NCBI GenBank assembly: GCA_040755035.1
Contig: JBFMBU010000082.1
Coordinates: 43,794-107,793, forward strand
Source of the DNA: RBG-13-43-22 sp040755035
GTDB lineage: Bacteria > Desulfobacterota > RBG-13-43-22
Direction of reading: 5' to 3'
DNA length: 64,000 bases
The position numbers and the translations under genes were made by a program. The notes beneath the pieces were generated by a model that was given only the letters and a program-made list of their open reading frames with translations, was not told where the DNA came from and ran no database searches. Below are positions 17,131 through 26,903 of the stretch, in pieces; position 1 is the stretch's first letter; every line of letters starts with the position of its first letter.

Positions 17131-18729
17131 TCAACTGACCTTGATATCATATGGGATTTGTTTGAAGGTGATTCCTTCTTTCCTGAGCCGGGTCTCCCCG
17201 ATCCGACAACCCTCCCCATAAACAACTTTTGGCCCATCATGCCCGGGTAGGGCTTGAAGGACTTCAAGGGTCAATATATTACCGCCATTAGGCCGTTTGT
17301 CCCCCAGCACTCCATTAAACAAAAGAAAAATGGCCTGACCATTATGGATTCCTAAAAAAGGGGATTTCCCCTTTACCGTTTTAGGAATCGGCGAACCTGT
17401 CTCAGAAAAGAATACATGAGCTGATAGATCGGCAAAAGTAACCGTTGGGCGAATATTTCCGGCCTCATCAAAAAGCGGCTCCCCAAGCCTGCAATAGCGA
17501 AATCCTCCATCAAGTCCCGTGGTGTTCCCATAGCCGTTAACAGCCCTTGTTAGTCTTTGTGCCGTTACCTTGCGGCAGATGTTTTCATCCATCTCGACCA
17601 GGATAAAGCGCCGGTTTCCCCCATCCTCTTTGTTCAGGCCAAGGACAGCATGTCCGGTAGAACCACTGCCGGCAAAGGAATCAAGAACCAGAGAATCTTT
17701 GTCTGTCCCTATTTCTAAAATACGTTTGATCAATCGGGTTGGTTTTGGGGTAATAAAAACGGAGGCCGAATCCTCAAAGTCACAAATAGCTACGAGTTCT
17801 TTTTTTGCATCCTGTGTATGGCCAACATCCTGGTAGCCCCATAGGGTTTGCGGAACGACACCTTGCTTAACTTCGGATAAAAATCTTTTCAACTGCGGAA
17901 TGGAATCCCCTTTTTTCCCCCACCAAATTCTCTTATCTGCATCAAGTTCAAGGAATTTTTCCTTTGCGTATCGCCAGTATGCCCCCTTTGGTGGCCCCTC
18001 GATCACGCGTCCAGAAGGGCAGGTAATTGAATAGGTGCCTCTGCTGTAAGGGTTCCTTGCATCTAATCCGCTCGGTTTCCAAAGACCTCGGGGATCATTG
18101 TCTGGGTTTTTATATGCCTTGTCTTGCTTTATGGTTCGAGAGATAAGATTCGGGCGCCAGACATCCGCCGACTTCGCATAGACAATGATATAATCATGAT
18201 CTTCTGAAAAATGTTTTGCCGAATTTTTTGGAGAATAGACTTTTTGCCATATTACGGCTGCAATAAAGTTTCGCGGTCCAAAAACCTCATCCATCAGCAT
18301 CCGAAGAGAGGACACTTCATTGTCATCAATACTGATAAAGATTGCCCCGTCCTCTGACAAGAATTCCCTTAAGAGCGAAAGACGTGGATACATCATGCAC
18401 AACCATTTGTCGTGCCGGGAAAGATCCTCTGCCTCAGACCCTACCACCTTGCCCAGCCAACGCCTCATTTCAGGGCTATTGACGGCATCATTGTAAACCC
18501 AATTTTCATTGCCGGTATTATAGGGGGGATCGATATAGATACACTTGACCTTTCCGGCATAGAAGGGGAGCAAAGCCTTGAGGGCCAAAAGGTTATCACC
18601 CTGAACCAACAGATTCCCGCTGTCCAGGTCTCCAAGAGAAAGATTTTCTTCGTTATGTAAAAGATGATAGGGGACCTGACGGTGGTGATTCAAAACCGCC
18701 TTTTTCCCGATCCATTCAAGTGTTGGCAT
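17131..18729 (-). CDS. type III restriction-modification DNA methyltransferase (Mod)
   Basis: About 532 residues of a beta-class N4/N6-adenine methyltransferase: catalytic motif IV DPPYNTG at residue 67 comes first, and the SAM-binding motif I, DSFAGSGSTGHAVL, lies near residue 360. The stretch between them is the likely target-recognition domain. Mod alone methylates one strand of an asymmetric site and gives Res its specificity. ATG at 18729 begins the usual MPTLEWIGK N-terminus; the longer TTG start at 18822 is less likely. Its stop is next to the res start, so the two form an operon. Confidence 0.9.
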   Translation of the reverse strand: MPTLEWIGKKAVLNHHRQVPYHLLHNEENLSLGDLDSGNLLVQGDNLLALKALLPFYAGKVKCIYIDPPYNTGNENWVYNDAVNSPEMRRWLGKVVGSEAEDLSRHDKWLCMMYPRLSLLREFLSEDGAIFISIDDNEVSSLRMLMDEVFGPRNFIAAVIWQKVYSPKNSAKHFSEDHDYIIVYAKSADVWRPNLISRTIKQDKAYKNPDNDPRGLWKPSGLDARNPYSRGTYSITCPSGRVIEGPPKGAYWRYAKEKFLELDADKRIWWGKKGDSIPQLKRFLSEVKQGVVPQTLWGYQDVGHTQDAKKELVAICDFEDSASVFITPKPTRLIKRILEIGTDKDSLVLDSFAGSGSTGHAVLGLNKEDGGNRRFILVEMDENICRKVTAQRLTRAVNGYGNTTGLDGGFRYCRLGEPLFDEAGNIRPTVTFADLSAHVFFSETGSPIPKTVKGKSPFLGIHNGQAIFLLFNGVLGDKRPNGGNILTLEVLQALPGHDGPKVVYGEGCRIGETRLRKEGITFKQIPYDIKVS

Positions 18730-18827
18730 TTTATGCCCTTTTATTAAAAATAAATAATCTGAATCGAAATATATTTCATTTATCTTATTGATCGCGGTTT
18801 TGAAATATCTCCCCGAGATCAATTTGA

Positions 18828-19529
18828 TTACTTATGCAGGGCGTCGCCATATTCCAGAAAAAAATTCTCTATCTGCTTCAAACGCCCTCCTTTGTCTGGT
18901 ATCCCTTTTAAGATGAAGGACAGGTAAATCCGCCAGGCCGAATCCGGCAATTCCATATTGGATTCGGTCCATCCGAATATCCAATGGGCAGGGATAATCT
19001 TGACAAAACCGGGCCAGTAATGTTGAAAAGCCTTTTCTTCTTCGCACAATAACAAATGATATCCGTAATCCTCGAGGATGTATTCAAGCCTTGACGGTCT
19101 TGGTTCTTCATCATCATCGAAGCCAGCCAAGAAATCCTGGTGGGGATCATCATAAACCAAGCCCTTAAGATTTTCGATATCAGGATTTTCTTCGAAGTCT
19201 TCCGGAAAATCATAGGCGGGGTGTAACCCATGTGAGTTTTCATAAAACCCGGCATCCCAACCAAGAGAAATTCCGGAATAATCTTTGCTGGTAAGAATGT
19301 AATCCCTGACCTTCTGCTGATTTTCCGTGAGGTCGATTTCACAATTATAAAGATAAGCATGGAGCCACTCTTCATAAGGGATTTCCTTATTGAAGTTTCC
19401 CTGGTCGTCTTTCGGATAATCGTTAAGACGGTAATCTTTCAGGATCAGCATATCCCTGTAAACCACTTCATCCGGATAAGGGACAACCCATCCGTTATTA
19501 AGCACTTTTTGGATACGAAAAGATTCCAT
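18828..19529 (-). CDS. hypothetical acidic protein upstream of the type III RM genes
   Basis: A 233-residue protein, rich in Asp, Glu, Tyr and Trp (for example EDFEENPDIENLKG region and FDDDEEPRPSRLEYI). I do not recognise a domain. It has no signal peptide or membrane helix. It lies about 100 bases before mod on the same strand and may be the first gene of that operon. A role as accessory or DNA-mimic protein is conceivable from its strong negative charge, but nothing else supports that. Confidence 0.5.
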   Translation of the reverse strand: MESFRIQKVLNNGWVVPYPDEVVYRDMLILKDYRLNDYPKDDQGNFNKEIPYEEWLHAYLYNCEIDLTENQQKVRDYILTSKDYSGISLGWDAGFYENSHGLHPAYDFPEDFEENPDIENLKGLVYDDPHQDFLAGFDDDEEPRPSRLEYILEDYGYHLLLCEEEKAFQHYWPGFVKIIPAHWIFGWTESNMELPDSAWRIYLSFILKGIPDKGGRLKQIENFFLEYGDALHK

Positions 19530-19836
19530 GGGGTTTTCCTATTATAATCTCCCTGGGAGTAATAAATACATTTGCTTAATAATCAAAATGAAAGATTCCG
19601 TGAGATTGAAGTTTTTCTCATTGGTGATGAAGGTTAGGTCGGTGGTCATTTTTCCTAAAAGGAAAGATATTAAATAAGAGGAATTATAGCAACCCTTGAA
19701 AATTAATCAATTATTTCTTTTATTAAGAATCGCAAGATAAACAAAATTAAATGACCTGGGGTTTAAAAGAGAAAAAAGTGCAATAGACCGTCGAACTCTT
19801 TAGGGGAATTTTTTTGTCACATGAAAAACGGTTTTT
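19530..19836. other. AT-rich intergenic region at the right edge of the defence island
   Basis: A 307-bp gap between the hypothetical gene and the MATE gene, both on the minus strand. It is strongly AT-rich, unlike the flanking metabolic genes. I see no gene, RNA or repeat family member in it. It presumably carries the promoter of the hypothetical-mod-res unit. Confidence 0.4.
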
Positions 19837-21213
19837 TCATACCTTTTTTTTCTTCCAGCGCCCCTTTTGGAAGTAAACAATATAGGCCGCCGCTCCGAAG
19901 ACCAGGCTTAACACCAGGGCCCAGCGGATACCATAAACCCCCAGACCGGTCAGGCGCGGGAGCAGAAAAGCAGACGGTAAAAGAATCAGCCAGGTGCTGA
20001 GGATACTGATGAACATAGGGGGGAGGGTATCGCCACTGCCGGAAATGGCATTCTGCAGGCAGAGGATAAATCCCTGCACCAAATAGCCGGTGGCGGCGAT
20101 GCGGAGAAAAGTACTCCCGATTTGAATCAGTTCAGGTTCGATGGTAAACAGGCGCATCAGGGAGGGAGCCAGGAGCAGAACGGCAGCGGCGCAGAGGACC
20201 ATAAAGCCCTCCAGGATAGCCGTGGCCATCCAGCCGGTTTGCTCGGCCCGCCGGGGTTGTTTGGCTCCCAGGTTTTGACCCACCAGGACCCCGGCCCCCA
20301 TCCCCAGTCCCAGACCGGGCATAAGGACGAACATCTCCACCCGCTGATTGAGGGTATGGGCGGCCACAGCCAGGGTGCCGAAAGGAACCATGATTTTCAT
20401 CAAAACCGTCTGTCCCAAATTCCCTTGAACACCCATGATCAGGGCCGGCAGGCCGATCCTGATCATTTGCCGGATGCAGACCAAGTCCAGTCGAAAACCC
20501 CGCAGGGTCAGTCTCAATCTTGAATTTTCACCAAGAAAAAGGATCCAGAGTGATATGAACATCCCCAGAGCCTGACCGATGATCATAGCCAGAGCTGCTC
20601 CCTGAACCCCGAGTCTGGGGAAAACCCACCAACCGAAGACCAGAAAAGGACTCAAAATAAGCTGGACGCTGCGGGTAAAGAGATGAATATACATTGGAGT
20701 CGTGGCATCCCCGGAGGATTGCATGAGACTGAAGGCCATCAGCCAGAGTGAATAAAAGATCCAACCGCCAAAGAGCATGCGCATATAATCAGCACCCAGG
20801 GCGGCCACCCCCGGCTTTAAGCCAAAAATACTCATTATTTGGGAGGAAAAAATTAAGCCGAGGAAACTAAAAAAGATCCCGTATAAGACGCTGACCACAA
20901 AGGCCTGGGTCCCGATATGATTGGCTCGTTGAAAATCACCACTTCCAATGGCTCTGGCCACCATAGCCCGAGCCCCGCCGACCAATCCCATTTTAGCTGA
21001 AAGGACCAACATATGGACAATAAAGGCTGTACCCACTCCAGCCACCGCCGCGGACCCCAGCCTTCCTATCCAGATCATATCCACGGTCTGCCCTACCATA
21101 TAGAGGGCATTGTGGACCATGATCGGCCAGGACAGGGTGACAAGATTACCGGTGACGCTCCCCTGGACCCAGTTGCGTTGGGAAGACGATCTTTTTTCAG
21201 TGGTTGGTTTCAC
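19837..21213 (-). CDS. MATE family multidrug efflux transporter
   Basis: A 458-residue membrane protein with about 12 hydrophobic segments in two similar halves. The first half opens LVTLSWPIMVHNALYMVGQT followed by VDMIWIGRLGSAAVAGVG, the MATE signature; the second half has GLPALIMGVQGNLGQTVLMK. MATE proteins export organic cations or other compounds using Na+ or H+ gradients in the inner membrane. The basic C-terminal tail (GRWKKKKV) is cytoplasmic. The gene is alone, divergent from the EF-G gene. Confidence 0.9.
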   Translation of the reverse strand: MKPTTEKRSSSQRNWVQGSVTGNLVTLSWPIMVHNALYMVGQTVDMIWIGRLGSAAVAGVGTAFIVHMLVLSAKMGLVGGARAMVARAIGSGDFQRANHIGTQAFVVSVLYGIFFSFLGLIFSSQIMSIFGLKPGVAALGADYMRMLFGGWIFYSLWLMAFSLMQSSGDATTPMYIHLFTRSVQLILSPFLVFGWWVFPRLGVQGAALAMIIGQALGMFISLWILFLGENSRLRLTLRGFRLDLVCIRQMIRIGLPALIMGVQGNLGQTVLMKIMVPFGTLAVAAHTLNQRVEMFVLMPGLGLGMGAGVLVGQNLGAKQPRRAEQTGWMATAILEGFMVLCAAAVLLLAPSLMRLFTIEPELIQIGSTFLRIAATGYLVQGFILCLQNAISGSGDTLPPMFISILSTWLILLPSAFLLPRLTGLGVYGIRWALVLSLVFGAAAYIVYFQKGRWKKKKV

Positions 21214-21423
21214 CTTTTTTTCTTCCCTTTACCCTTTCCTTTGGACAATCAGCAATCTCCGTTGTGATAGAGATTCGTTCCAAAGTTCCCTATCTTCATT
21301 TTATAACATCTTTACAAAGAAACAACCATATCTCAAATAGTTCTCCGGACAAGGCTAAAAAGCATAACTATCCTCGGTCTTTTCCGTACTTGACGAACCG
21401 GCCAAAATAGCCTAATATCCCAA

Positions 21424-21531
21424 CCCGGACCAGAGGGAACCAAAATAGGAAATTGGAAAATTTTTCATTCGGTCCGGGTAACGTTACCGTTTTAGAATAC
21501 ATTCTATACCATTTGCATAGAATTCTATTCT
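21424..21531 (+). repeat. R2 repeat, copy B, in the leader of the EF-G gene
   Basis: The unit begins CCCGGACC (21424) and ends GGTCCGGG (21478), followed by an AT-rich inverted repeat around TTGCATAG (about 21490-21531). It lies directly upstream of the EF-G gene and probably forms part of its promoter or leader. The rest of the 353-bp gap shows nothing else that I can name. Confidence 0.65.
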
Positions 21532-21566
21532 TACGTCACTATGACTTTTTAAGGGAATAGAGTATC

Positions 21567-23615
21567 ATGGCCGGAGAATCCAGACTGCGCAGGACCAGAA
21601 ACATCGGCATCATGGCCCACATCGACGCCGGTAAGACCACTCTGACCGAACGGATCCTCTATTACACCGGCCGGTCACACAAGATGGGGGAGGTCCATGA
21701 CGGCGAGGCGGTTATGGACTGGATGCCCGAAGAACAGGAACGGGGCATCACCATCACTTCGGCGGTTACCACCTGCCAGTGGCTCAATCACACCATCAAT
21801 CTCATTGACACGCCGGGCCATGTGGACTTCACCATCGAGGTTGAGCGTTCCCTGCGCGTTCTGGACGGCGTCGTGGCCGTCTTTTGCGCCGTGGGCGGGG
21901 TGGAACCCCAATCGGAAACGGTCTGGCATCAGGCCGACCGCTATCAGGTACCCAAGATCGCTTTTATCAACAAGATGGATCGCATCGGGGCCGACTTCCA
22001 GCAAACCGTAGAACAGATCAGAGAGAAACTGGGGGCCCGTCCCTTGATTCTACATTTACCCTGGGGGCGGGAAGACGGTTTCCAGGGAACTATTGATCTC
22101 TTATCTATGAAGGCCCTTCGCTGGAAAGAAGAAACCCTGGGTATGGAATATGAGTTGTTTGATATTCCCGAGGGCCTTAAACCTGAAGCGGATGCCCAGC
22201 GGGAATTACTGGTGGAAACCCTGGCGGACCTCGATGATCAGGTCATGGAATTGTACCTGGGGGGCGCGGAAATCCCAGCCGAGGTGCTTCTGCCGGTTAT
22301 CCGTAAAGGGACCGTCTCCCTGAAAATCGTCCCCATTTTCTGCGGGGCGGCCTTGCGCAACAAGGGGGTCCAGCCGCTTTTGGACGGTATCATACACTTT
22401 CTGCCCAATCCTATGGATATCCCCCCGGTAACCGGGCGCAACCCGATCAGCAAAAAAAATGAAACCCGTTCCTCCTCGGATGATGCCCCTTTCGCCGGAC
22501 TGGCCTTTAAGATCATCATGGACCAGGGCCGGAAGATGACCTACCTGCGTATCTATTCCGGTGTCTTAAACGCCGGGCAGGAGGTCTTTAATCCGACCAA
22601 GAACCTCCGGGAACGGGTGGCCCGTATCCTGCGCATCCATGCCAACAAGCGGGAACGTATCGAACAGGCCCGTGCCGGCGATATCGTCGGTCTGATGGGG
22701 CTTAAGGATACCACCACCGGAGACAGCTTGACCGAGCCGGAGCACCCGATCATCCTCGAGGCCATCGATGTCTATGAGCCGGTCATTTCCTTGGCTATCG
22801 AACCCAAGACCGTCGGCCAACAGGACAAGATCATCCAGGTCCTGGAAAAAATCGCCCAGGAGGACCCTACGTTCCGCTTTCGTTTTGATGAGGATTCAGG
22901 TCAGACGGTTATTTCCGGCATGGGGGAATTGCACCTTGAGGTCCTGCTCCATCGCATGGAACGGGAATACAACCTGCAGGTGAATATCGGCAAGCCTCAG
23001 GTGGTTTATCGCGAAACCATCGAGGAAGCGGTGGAGATCGAAGAGCTTTTCGACCGGGAGCTGGGAGGGGCCCGCCACCAGGCCCAGGTTCGCCTCCGTC
23101 TGATCCCCAACGGACGAGGAGAAGGAAATATGTTTCTTCACCTGATCCCGGAGGATATTCAACCCCAGCCCCCTATAGAGGCCATACGAGCTTCCATCGA
23201 GGAGGCCTTTACTTCCGGGGTCCTTTCCGGCTACCCGGCCACGGACATCAAGGTCATCCTGGAAGCGGCCCATACTCTGGAAAACCAGTCTTCGGAAATG
23301 GCCTTCCGGGTGGCGGCCTCCATGGCCTTTCGCAACGGCTGCCTCAAGGCCAAACCGGTACTCCTGGAACCGGTGATGAAACTGGAGATCATCGTCCCCG
23401 AAGAATTCCTGGGGGAAATCATCGGTGATGTCCACGCCCGCAAGGGAAAGATCGAACAAATCCTGCCCCGGAAAAAGGTCCAGCAGGTCCAGGCTACGGC
23501 CCCCTTGTCCCAATTATTCGGTTATTCCACGGCCTTGCGCTCGGCCAGCCAGGGCCGGGCCACCTTTACCATGCAGTTCTCTCATTACAGCAAGGTTATC
23601 GGCGGCCCCAAATAA
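21567..23615 (+). CDS. translation elongation factor G paralogue
   Basis: A 682-residue translational GTPase. The G domain has AHIDAGKTTLTERILYYTG (G1), ERGITITSA (G2), DTPGHVDF (G3) and NKMD (G4); domains II to V follow, with SGMGELHLEVLL in domain III. EF-G moves tRNA and mRNA through the ribosome or, in some paralogues, acts only in ribosome recycling. The gene stands alone rather than in the str operon with rpsL, rpsG and tuf, so it is probably a second EF-G (EF-G2 type). AAGGGAA lies before the start. The upstream region consists of an R2 repeat. Confidence 0.88.
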   Translation: MAGESRLRRTRNIGIMAHIDAGKTTLTERILYYTGRSHKMGEVHDGEAVMDWMPEEQERGITITSAVTTCQWLNHTINLIDTPGHVDFTIEVERSLRVLDGVVAVFCAVGGVEPQSETVWHQADRYQVPKIAFINKMDRIGADFQQTVEQIREKLGARPLILHLPWGREDGFQGTIDLLSMKALRWKEETLGMEYELFDIPEGLKPEADAQRELLVETLADLDDQVMELYLGGAEIPAEVLLPVIRKGTVSLKIVPIFCGAALRNKGVQPLLDGIIHFLPNPMDIPPVTGRNPISKKNETRSSSDDAPFAGLAFKIIMDQGRKMTYLRIYSGVLNAGQEVFNPTKNLRERVARILRIHANKRERIEQARAGDIVGLMGLKDTTTGDSLTEPEHPIILEAIDVYEPVISLAIEPKTVGQQDKIIQVLEKIAQEDPTFRFRFDEDSGQTVISGMGELHLEVLLHRMEREYNLQVNIGKPQVVYRETIEEAVEIEELFDRELGGARHQAQVRLRLIPNGRGEGNMFLHLIPEDIQPQPPIEAIRASIEEAFTSGVLSGYPATDIKVILEAAHTLENQSSEMAFRVAASMAFRNGCLKAKPVLLEPVMKLEIIVPEEFLGEIIGDVHARKGKIEQILPRKKVQQVQATAPLSQLFGYSTALRSASQGRATFTMQFSHYSKVIGGPK

Positions 23616-23699
23616 TCTTTAACAAAGAAGGCCCCCCTGCCTTTTTCAAATCATGCCCTTTTCCTTTGATCCGACTTTTTCCCCTGGGCTTTTTTCAAC

Positions 23700-23729
23700 T
23701 TGACAACTCCTTATATTATAAAGTAAATA
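23700..23729 (+). promoter_or_regulatory. probable sigma-70 promoter of the kor operon
   Basis: TTGACA at 23700-23705 and TAAATA at 23724-23729 are 18 bases apart, 33 bases upstream of korD, whose ATG follows AAAGGAG. It fits a housekeeping promoter. Confidence 0.55.
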
Positions 23730-23761
23730 TAAAGTTTTTGCGTATGTAAAAGGAGTAATGA

Positions 23762-24064
23762 ATGAAATTCTGGAGACTTCCGCTGGATGCCGGTTCCCAT
23801 TCCATACCCATAGGGGAACTGCATATCATCAAAGATCGCTGTAAGGGCTGCGGCTTCTGTATTGAATTCTGCCCCAACCAGGTCCTTAAAGAAGCCCCGG
23901 AATTTAATAAAAAGGGCTATCATCCCCCCTTGGTTACCAAGCAGGGGGAGTGCGTCAACTGCAATCTTTGCGAGATCATTTGCCCGGAGTTTGCCATCTA
24001 CAGCGTATTAAAGGAACACAAGGAGCTGACGGCGGAAGATATAGCCGGATATTCCGAAAAATAG
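23762..24064 (+). CDS. korD: 2-oxoacid:ferredoxin oxidoreductase delta subunit (ferredoxin)
   Basis: A 100-residue ferredoxin-like protein with two 4Fe-4S motifs, CKGCGFCIEFCP and CVNCNLCEIICP. It is the electron-transfer subunit of the KorABCD type 2-oxoacid oxidoreductase and sits first in the operon, 15 bases before korA. AAAGGAG precedes the ATG. Electrons from oxidative decarboxylation pass through it to a soluble ferredoxin. Confidence 0.88.
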   Translation: MKFWRLPLDAGSHSIPIGELHIIKDRCKGCGFCIEFCPNQVLKEAPEFNKKGYHPPLVTKQGECVNCNLCEIICPEFAIYSVLKEHKELTAEDIAGYSEK

Positions 24065-24079
24065 AAAGATCCAACCAGC

Positions 24080-25231
24080 ATGTCTGATTCAGGAATTTTA
24101 AGCGGCGAATTTTTCATGAACGGGGATGAGGCCAGCGCCGAAGGGGCCATCTCGGCCGGCTGTCGTTTTTTTGCCGGCTATCCCATCACACCGGCCACGG
24201 AAATCGCCGAAAGGATGGCCCGTCGTCTGCCGCAAGTCCAGGGCGTCTGTATCCAAATGGAAGACGAAATCGCCTCCATGGCCGCCATCCTCGGCGCCTC
24301 CTGGGGCGGAATCAAGTCCATGACCGCCACCTCCGGTCCGGGATTCTCTCTGATGATGGAAAATATCGGTTTGGGGATGATGACCGAAACCCCCTGTGTT
24401 ATCGTCAATATCATGCGCGGCGGCCCCTCCACCGGACTTCCGACCCTGGTCGGCCAGGCCGATGTCATGCAGGCCCGTTGGGGATCCCATGGTGATTATG
24501 AGGTGATCGCTCTGTCCCCCTCCTCCCCTCAGGAGATGTTTGATCTGACGATCGAGGCCTTTAACCTGTCCGAAACCTTTCGCTTGCCGGTCTTTGTCTT
24601 AAGCGATGAACTGGTGGGACATATGTCCGAAAAAGTGGTTATCCCCCCGCCTGAACAAATCCGGCTGATATCCAGGTTGCGACCCACCCAGACCCCGGAC
24701 CAATATCTGCCTTTTATGGCCGGGGAGAACCTGGTGCCGGCCATGGCCTGTGCCGGCGAGGGCTTTCATGTCCACGTCACCGGTCTGACCCATGATGAAC
24801 AAGGGTATCCCCAGACCGTAGCCCAGGTCCATGAACGAACCGTAAGACGGTTGGTGGACAAAATCCGTTTTAACACCTCACGTATTGTTCGGGTGGAGGA
24901 ATTCCAAACGGCTGATGCCGAGGTTGTGGTGGTGGCCTATGGCTGTACGTCCAGGACGGCACGCGAGGCGGTTCAGATCCTCCGCTCCCAGGGCAGGAAA
25001 GTCGGCCTTTTACGTCTGATCACCCTCTGGCCTTTCCCCGAAGAAACCATCCGCCGGACAGCCCAGGGGATCAAGGCCTTTATCGTGCCGGAAATCAATT
25101 CCGGCCAGATCGCCTATGAAGTGGAACGCTGTGCCCAGGGCAGGGCCGAAACCGTCCTCCTGCCTATGATGGGTGGGACGATCCATACCCCTGAAATGAT
25201 AATGGAAGCCGTCAAGGAATTTCTGCCATGA
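24080..25231 (+). CDS. korA: 2-oxoacid:ferredoxin oxidoreductase alpha subunit
   Basis: A 383-residue protein with the N-terminal pyrimidine-binding fold: NGDEASAEGAISAGCRFFAG, YPITPATEIAE and MEDEIASMAAILGASWGG, then ATSGPGFSLMMENIG. The C-terminal half is the transketolase-like domain (VVVVAYGCTSRTAREAV). This subunit helps bind TPP and CoA in 2-oxoglutarate or related oxidoreductases, which make acyl-CoA, CO2 and reduced ferredoxin. It overlaps korB by 4 bases. The exact 2-oxoacid is not readable from sequence; 2-oxoglutarate is the usual assignment for this subunit set. Confidence 0.88.
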   Translation: MSDSGILSGEFFMNGDEASAEGAISAGCRFFAGYPITPATEIAERMARRLPQVQGVCIQMEDEIASMAAILGASWGGIKSMTATSGPGFSLMMENIGLGMMTETPCVIVNIMRGGPSTGLPTLVGQADVMQARWGSHGDYEVIALSPSSPQEMFDLTIEAFNLSETFRLPVFVLSDELVGHMSEKVVIPPPEQIRLISRLRPTQTPDQYLPFMAGENLVPAMACAGEGFHVHVTGLTHDEQGYPQTVAQVHERTVRRLVDKIRFNTSRIVRVEEFQTADAEVVVVAYGCTSRTAREAVQILRSQGRKVGLLRLITLWPFPEETIRRTAQGIKAFIVPEINSGQIAYEVERCAQGRAETVLLPMMGGTIHTPEMIMEAVKEFLP

Positions 25232-26127
25232 AGATACGGTATCAACCTATAGTTCCCTTTAACCGGGAGGCTGTGGATCGTCTTATTGACGAACAACACG
25301 GGCTCCATCCCGACGATCAGTATCTAAAACCGGGCAGGATCCCTCATATCTGGTGTCCGGGATGTGGATTAGGTGTGGTTCTGAATACGTATATCAACGG
25401 GCTGAAGATGAGCGGTATCCCTATCGATCGATCGGTGGTGGTTTCAGGCATCGGTTGTACCGGTCGGGTGGCCGGATACTTAAATATGGATACCTATCAC
25501 ACCACCCATGGCCGGGCCATACCTTTTGCCACCGGGATTTCCCTGGCCCGACCCGATCTGTCGGTGACCGTGTTCAGCGGTGACGGTGATCTTTTTGCCA
25601 TCGGCGGAAATCATTTCATCCATGCCGCCCGTAGAAATATCAATCTAAAGGTCATCTGTGTCAATAACTTCAATTACGGAATGACCGGCGGACAGGTGGC
25701 GCCCACCACTCCGGTGACGGCCAGGACCACCACCACCCCCTACGGTAATGCGGAGGCCTCTTTCAATCTGCCCTATCTGGCCCATGCCAGCGGAGCGGTT
25801 TATGTGGCCCGCTGGACTACCTTCCATGCCCGGCAATTGGTCAACGCCATTGCCGAAACCCTGGCCATTAATGGGTTTACTTTTATTGAGGTGATCGCCC
25901 CCTGCCCCATTGGCTACGGCCGGCCCAATAAAATCGGTAGCGGGTTGGACGAGATGATCTACTACAAGGAAAACAGCGTCGTCCGGAACGGAGCCGATCC
26001 CAGGGAGGCGGATGTCTCCTTGAGGGGAAAAATTGTGGTAGGAAAATTCTCCGAAGAAAAACGGCCTACCTTCAGGGAGGACTACGAGGAAAAGGTCCTG
26101 AAGAAATTCAGGAGAACGGAAGGTTGA
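25228..26127 (+). CDS. korB: 2-oxoacid:ferredoxin oxidoreductase beta subunit (TPP binding)
   Basis: A 299-residue subunit with HIWCPGCGLGVVLNTYINGL (Fe-S or structural cysteines), SGIGCTGRVAGYLNMDTYHT, and the TPP-Mg motif GDGDLFAIGGNHFIHAARRN ending in NNFNYGMTGGQ. It binds thiamine diphosphate and carries out decarboxylation with korA. It starts inside the korA stop (ATGA overlap). A 120-bp gap, holding no gene, separates it from korC. Confidence 0.9.
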   Translation: MKIRYQPIVPFNREAVDRLIDEQHGLHPDDQYLKPGRIPHIWCPGCGLGVVLNTYINGLKMSGIPIDRSVVVSGIGCTGRVAGYLNMDTYHTTHGRAIPFATGISLARPDLSVTVFSGDGDLFAIGGNHFIHAARRNINLKVICVNNFNYGMTGGQVAPTTPVTARTTTTPYGNAEASFNLPYLAHASGAVYVARWTTFHARQLVNAIAETLAINGFTFIEVIAPCPIGYGRPNKIGSGLDEMIYYKENSVVRNGADPREADVSLRGKIVVGKFSEEKRPTFREDYEEKVLKKFRRTEG

Positions 26128-26247
26128 TTATTTCCGATTTTGGAATGCGGATTGCGAAATAAGAGGTACGAGGCCCGAGATACGGGTTTGTTGGCTCCAC
26201 AACCTAAAAATACTATTTACTATTTTTAGCCCTAAAAAAGAAGATAC

Positions 26248-26826
26248 ATGACAACCATTAATAAAACTGAAATTCGTCTGGCCGGGTTCGGCGGCCAGGG
26301 CATTATCCTGGCCGGTCATATCCTGGGCAAAGCAGCGGCCATTTTTGAGCACCTGCAATCGGTTTTCACCCAGAGCTACGGTCCGGAAGCCCGGGGTGGG
26401 GCCTGCAGCGCCGATGTCATAATATCCGAGGGGGACATTTTCTATCCCCGTGTTTCCCTTCCCCGTATCCTGGTGCTGATGTCTGAAGAGGCCAAAAACA
26501 CCTACGGCCGCCAGATGGCCAAAGGAGCCGTAGTCCTGATTGATCAGGACCTGGTCCAACTCGATGCCGTTCCTGAAGGCTGTTCACTTTATAAAATCCC
26601 GGCCACCCGCCTGGCTGAGAAATTGGGGCGGACCATCGTGGCCAATATTGTCATGCTCGGGTTCATTACCTCTGTCACCGGTGTGGTAGGCTATGAGGCC
26701 ATGAAAGAGGCCCTTTTCGATTCCATCCCCAGCGGGACCGAAGAGTTAAACCTCAAGGCCTTTGAAAAAGGCTATGAGTATGGGAAAAAACAGAAGTCAG
26801 AATCCTGTAGTCAGAATCCAGAATAA
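26248..26826 (+). CDS. korC: 2-oxoacid:ferredoxin oxidoreductase gamma subunit
   Basis: A 192-residue protein beginning EIRLAGFGGQGIILAGHILG, the signature of the gamma domain, with SYGPEARGGACSADVIIS further on. This subunit contributes to CoA binding in the KorABCD complex. Its last codons (KSESCSQNPE) are encoded by a tandem TCAGAATCC-type repeat whose inverted partner lies at 26853-26880, so the C-terminus has been extended or replaced by repeat sequence. Confidence 0.88.
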   Translation: MTTINKTEIRLAGFGGQGIILAGHILGKAAAIFEHLQSVFTQSYGPEARGGACSADVIISEGDIFYPRVSLPRILVLMSEEAKNTYGRQMAKGAVVLIDQDLVQLDAVPEGCSLYKIPATRLAEKLGRTIVANIVMLGFITSVTGVVGYEAMKEALFDSIPSGTEELNLKAFEKGYEYGKKQKSESCSQNPE

Positions 26827-26880
26827 AGGATGTCGGTCCTTGGTTTGGTTTTCATTCTGACTCCTGACTCCTGGATTCTA
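26793..26880. repeat. inverted TCAGAATCC-type repeat between korC and hdrA
   Basis: AGTCAGAATCC occurs twice at the 3' end of korC and its inverted form (TTCTGACTCCTGACTCCTGG) lies at 26853-26873, just before hdrA. The two arms can form a hairpin of roughly 20 bp in the transcript between the two genes. Confidence 0.5.
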
Positions 26881-26903
26881 TGTTTTTAAAAGGAGTTTTA
26901 AGT

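Noticed and set aside
26880..26903. ATG at 26880 as the hdrA start
   Set aside because: It lies upstream of the clear AAAAGGAG site that fits a TTG at 26904.
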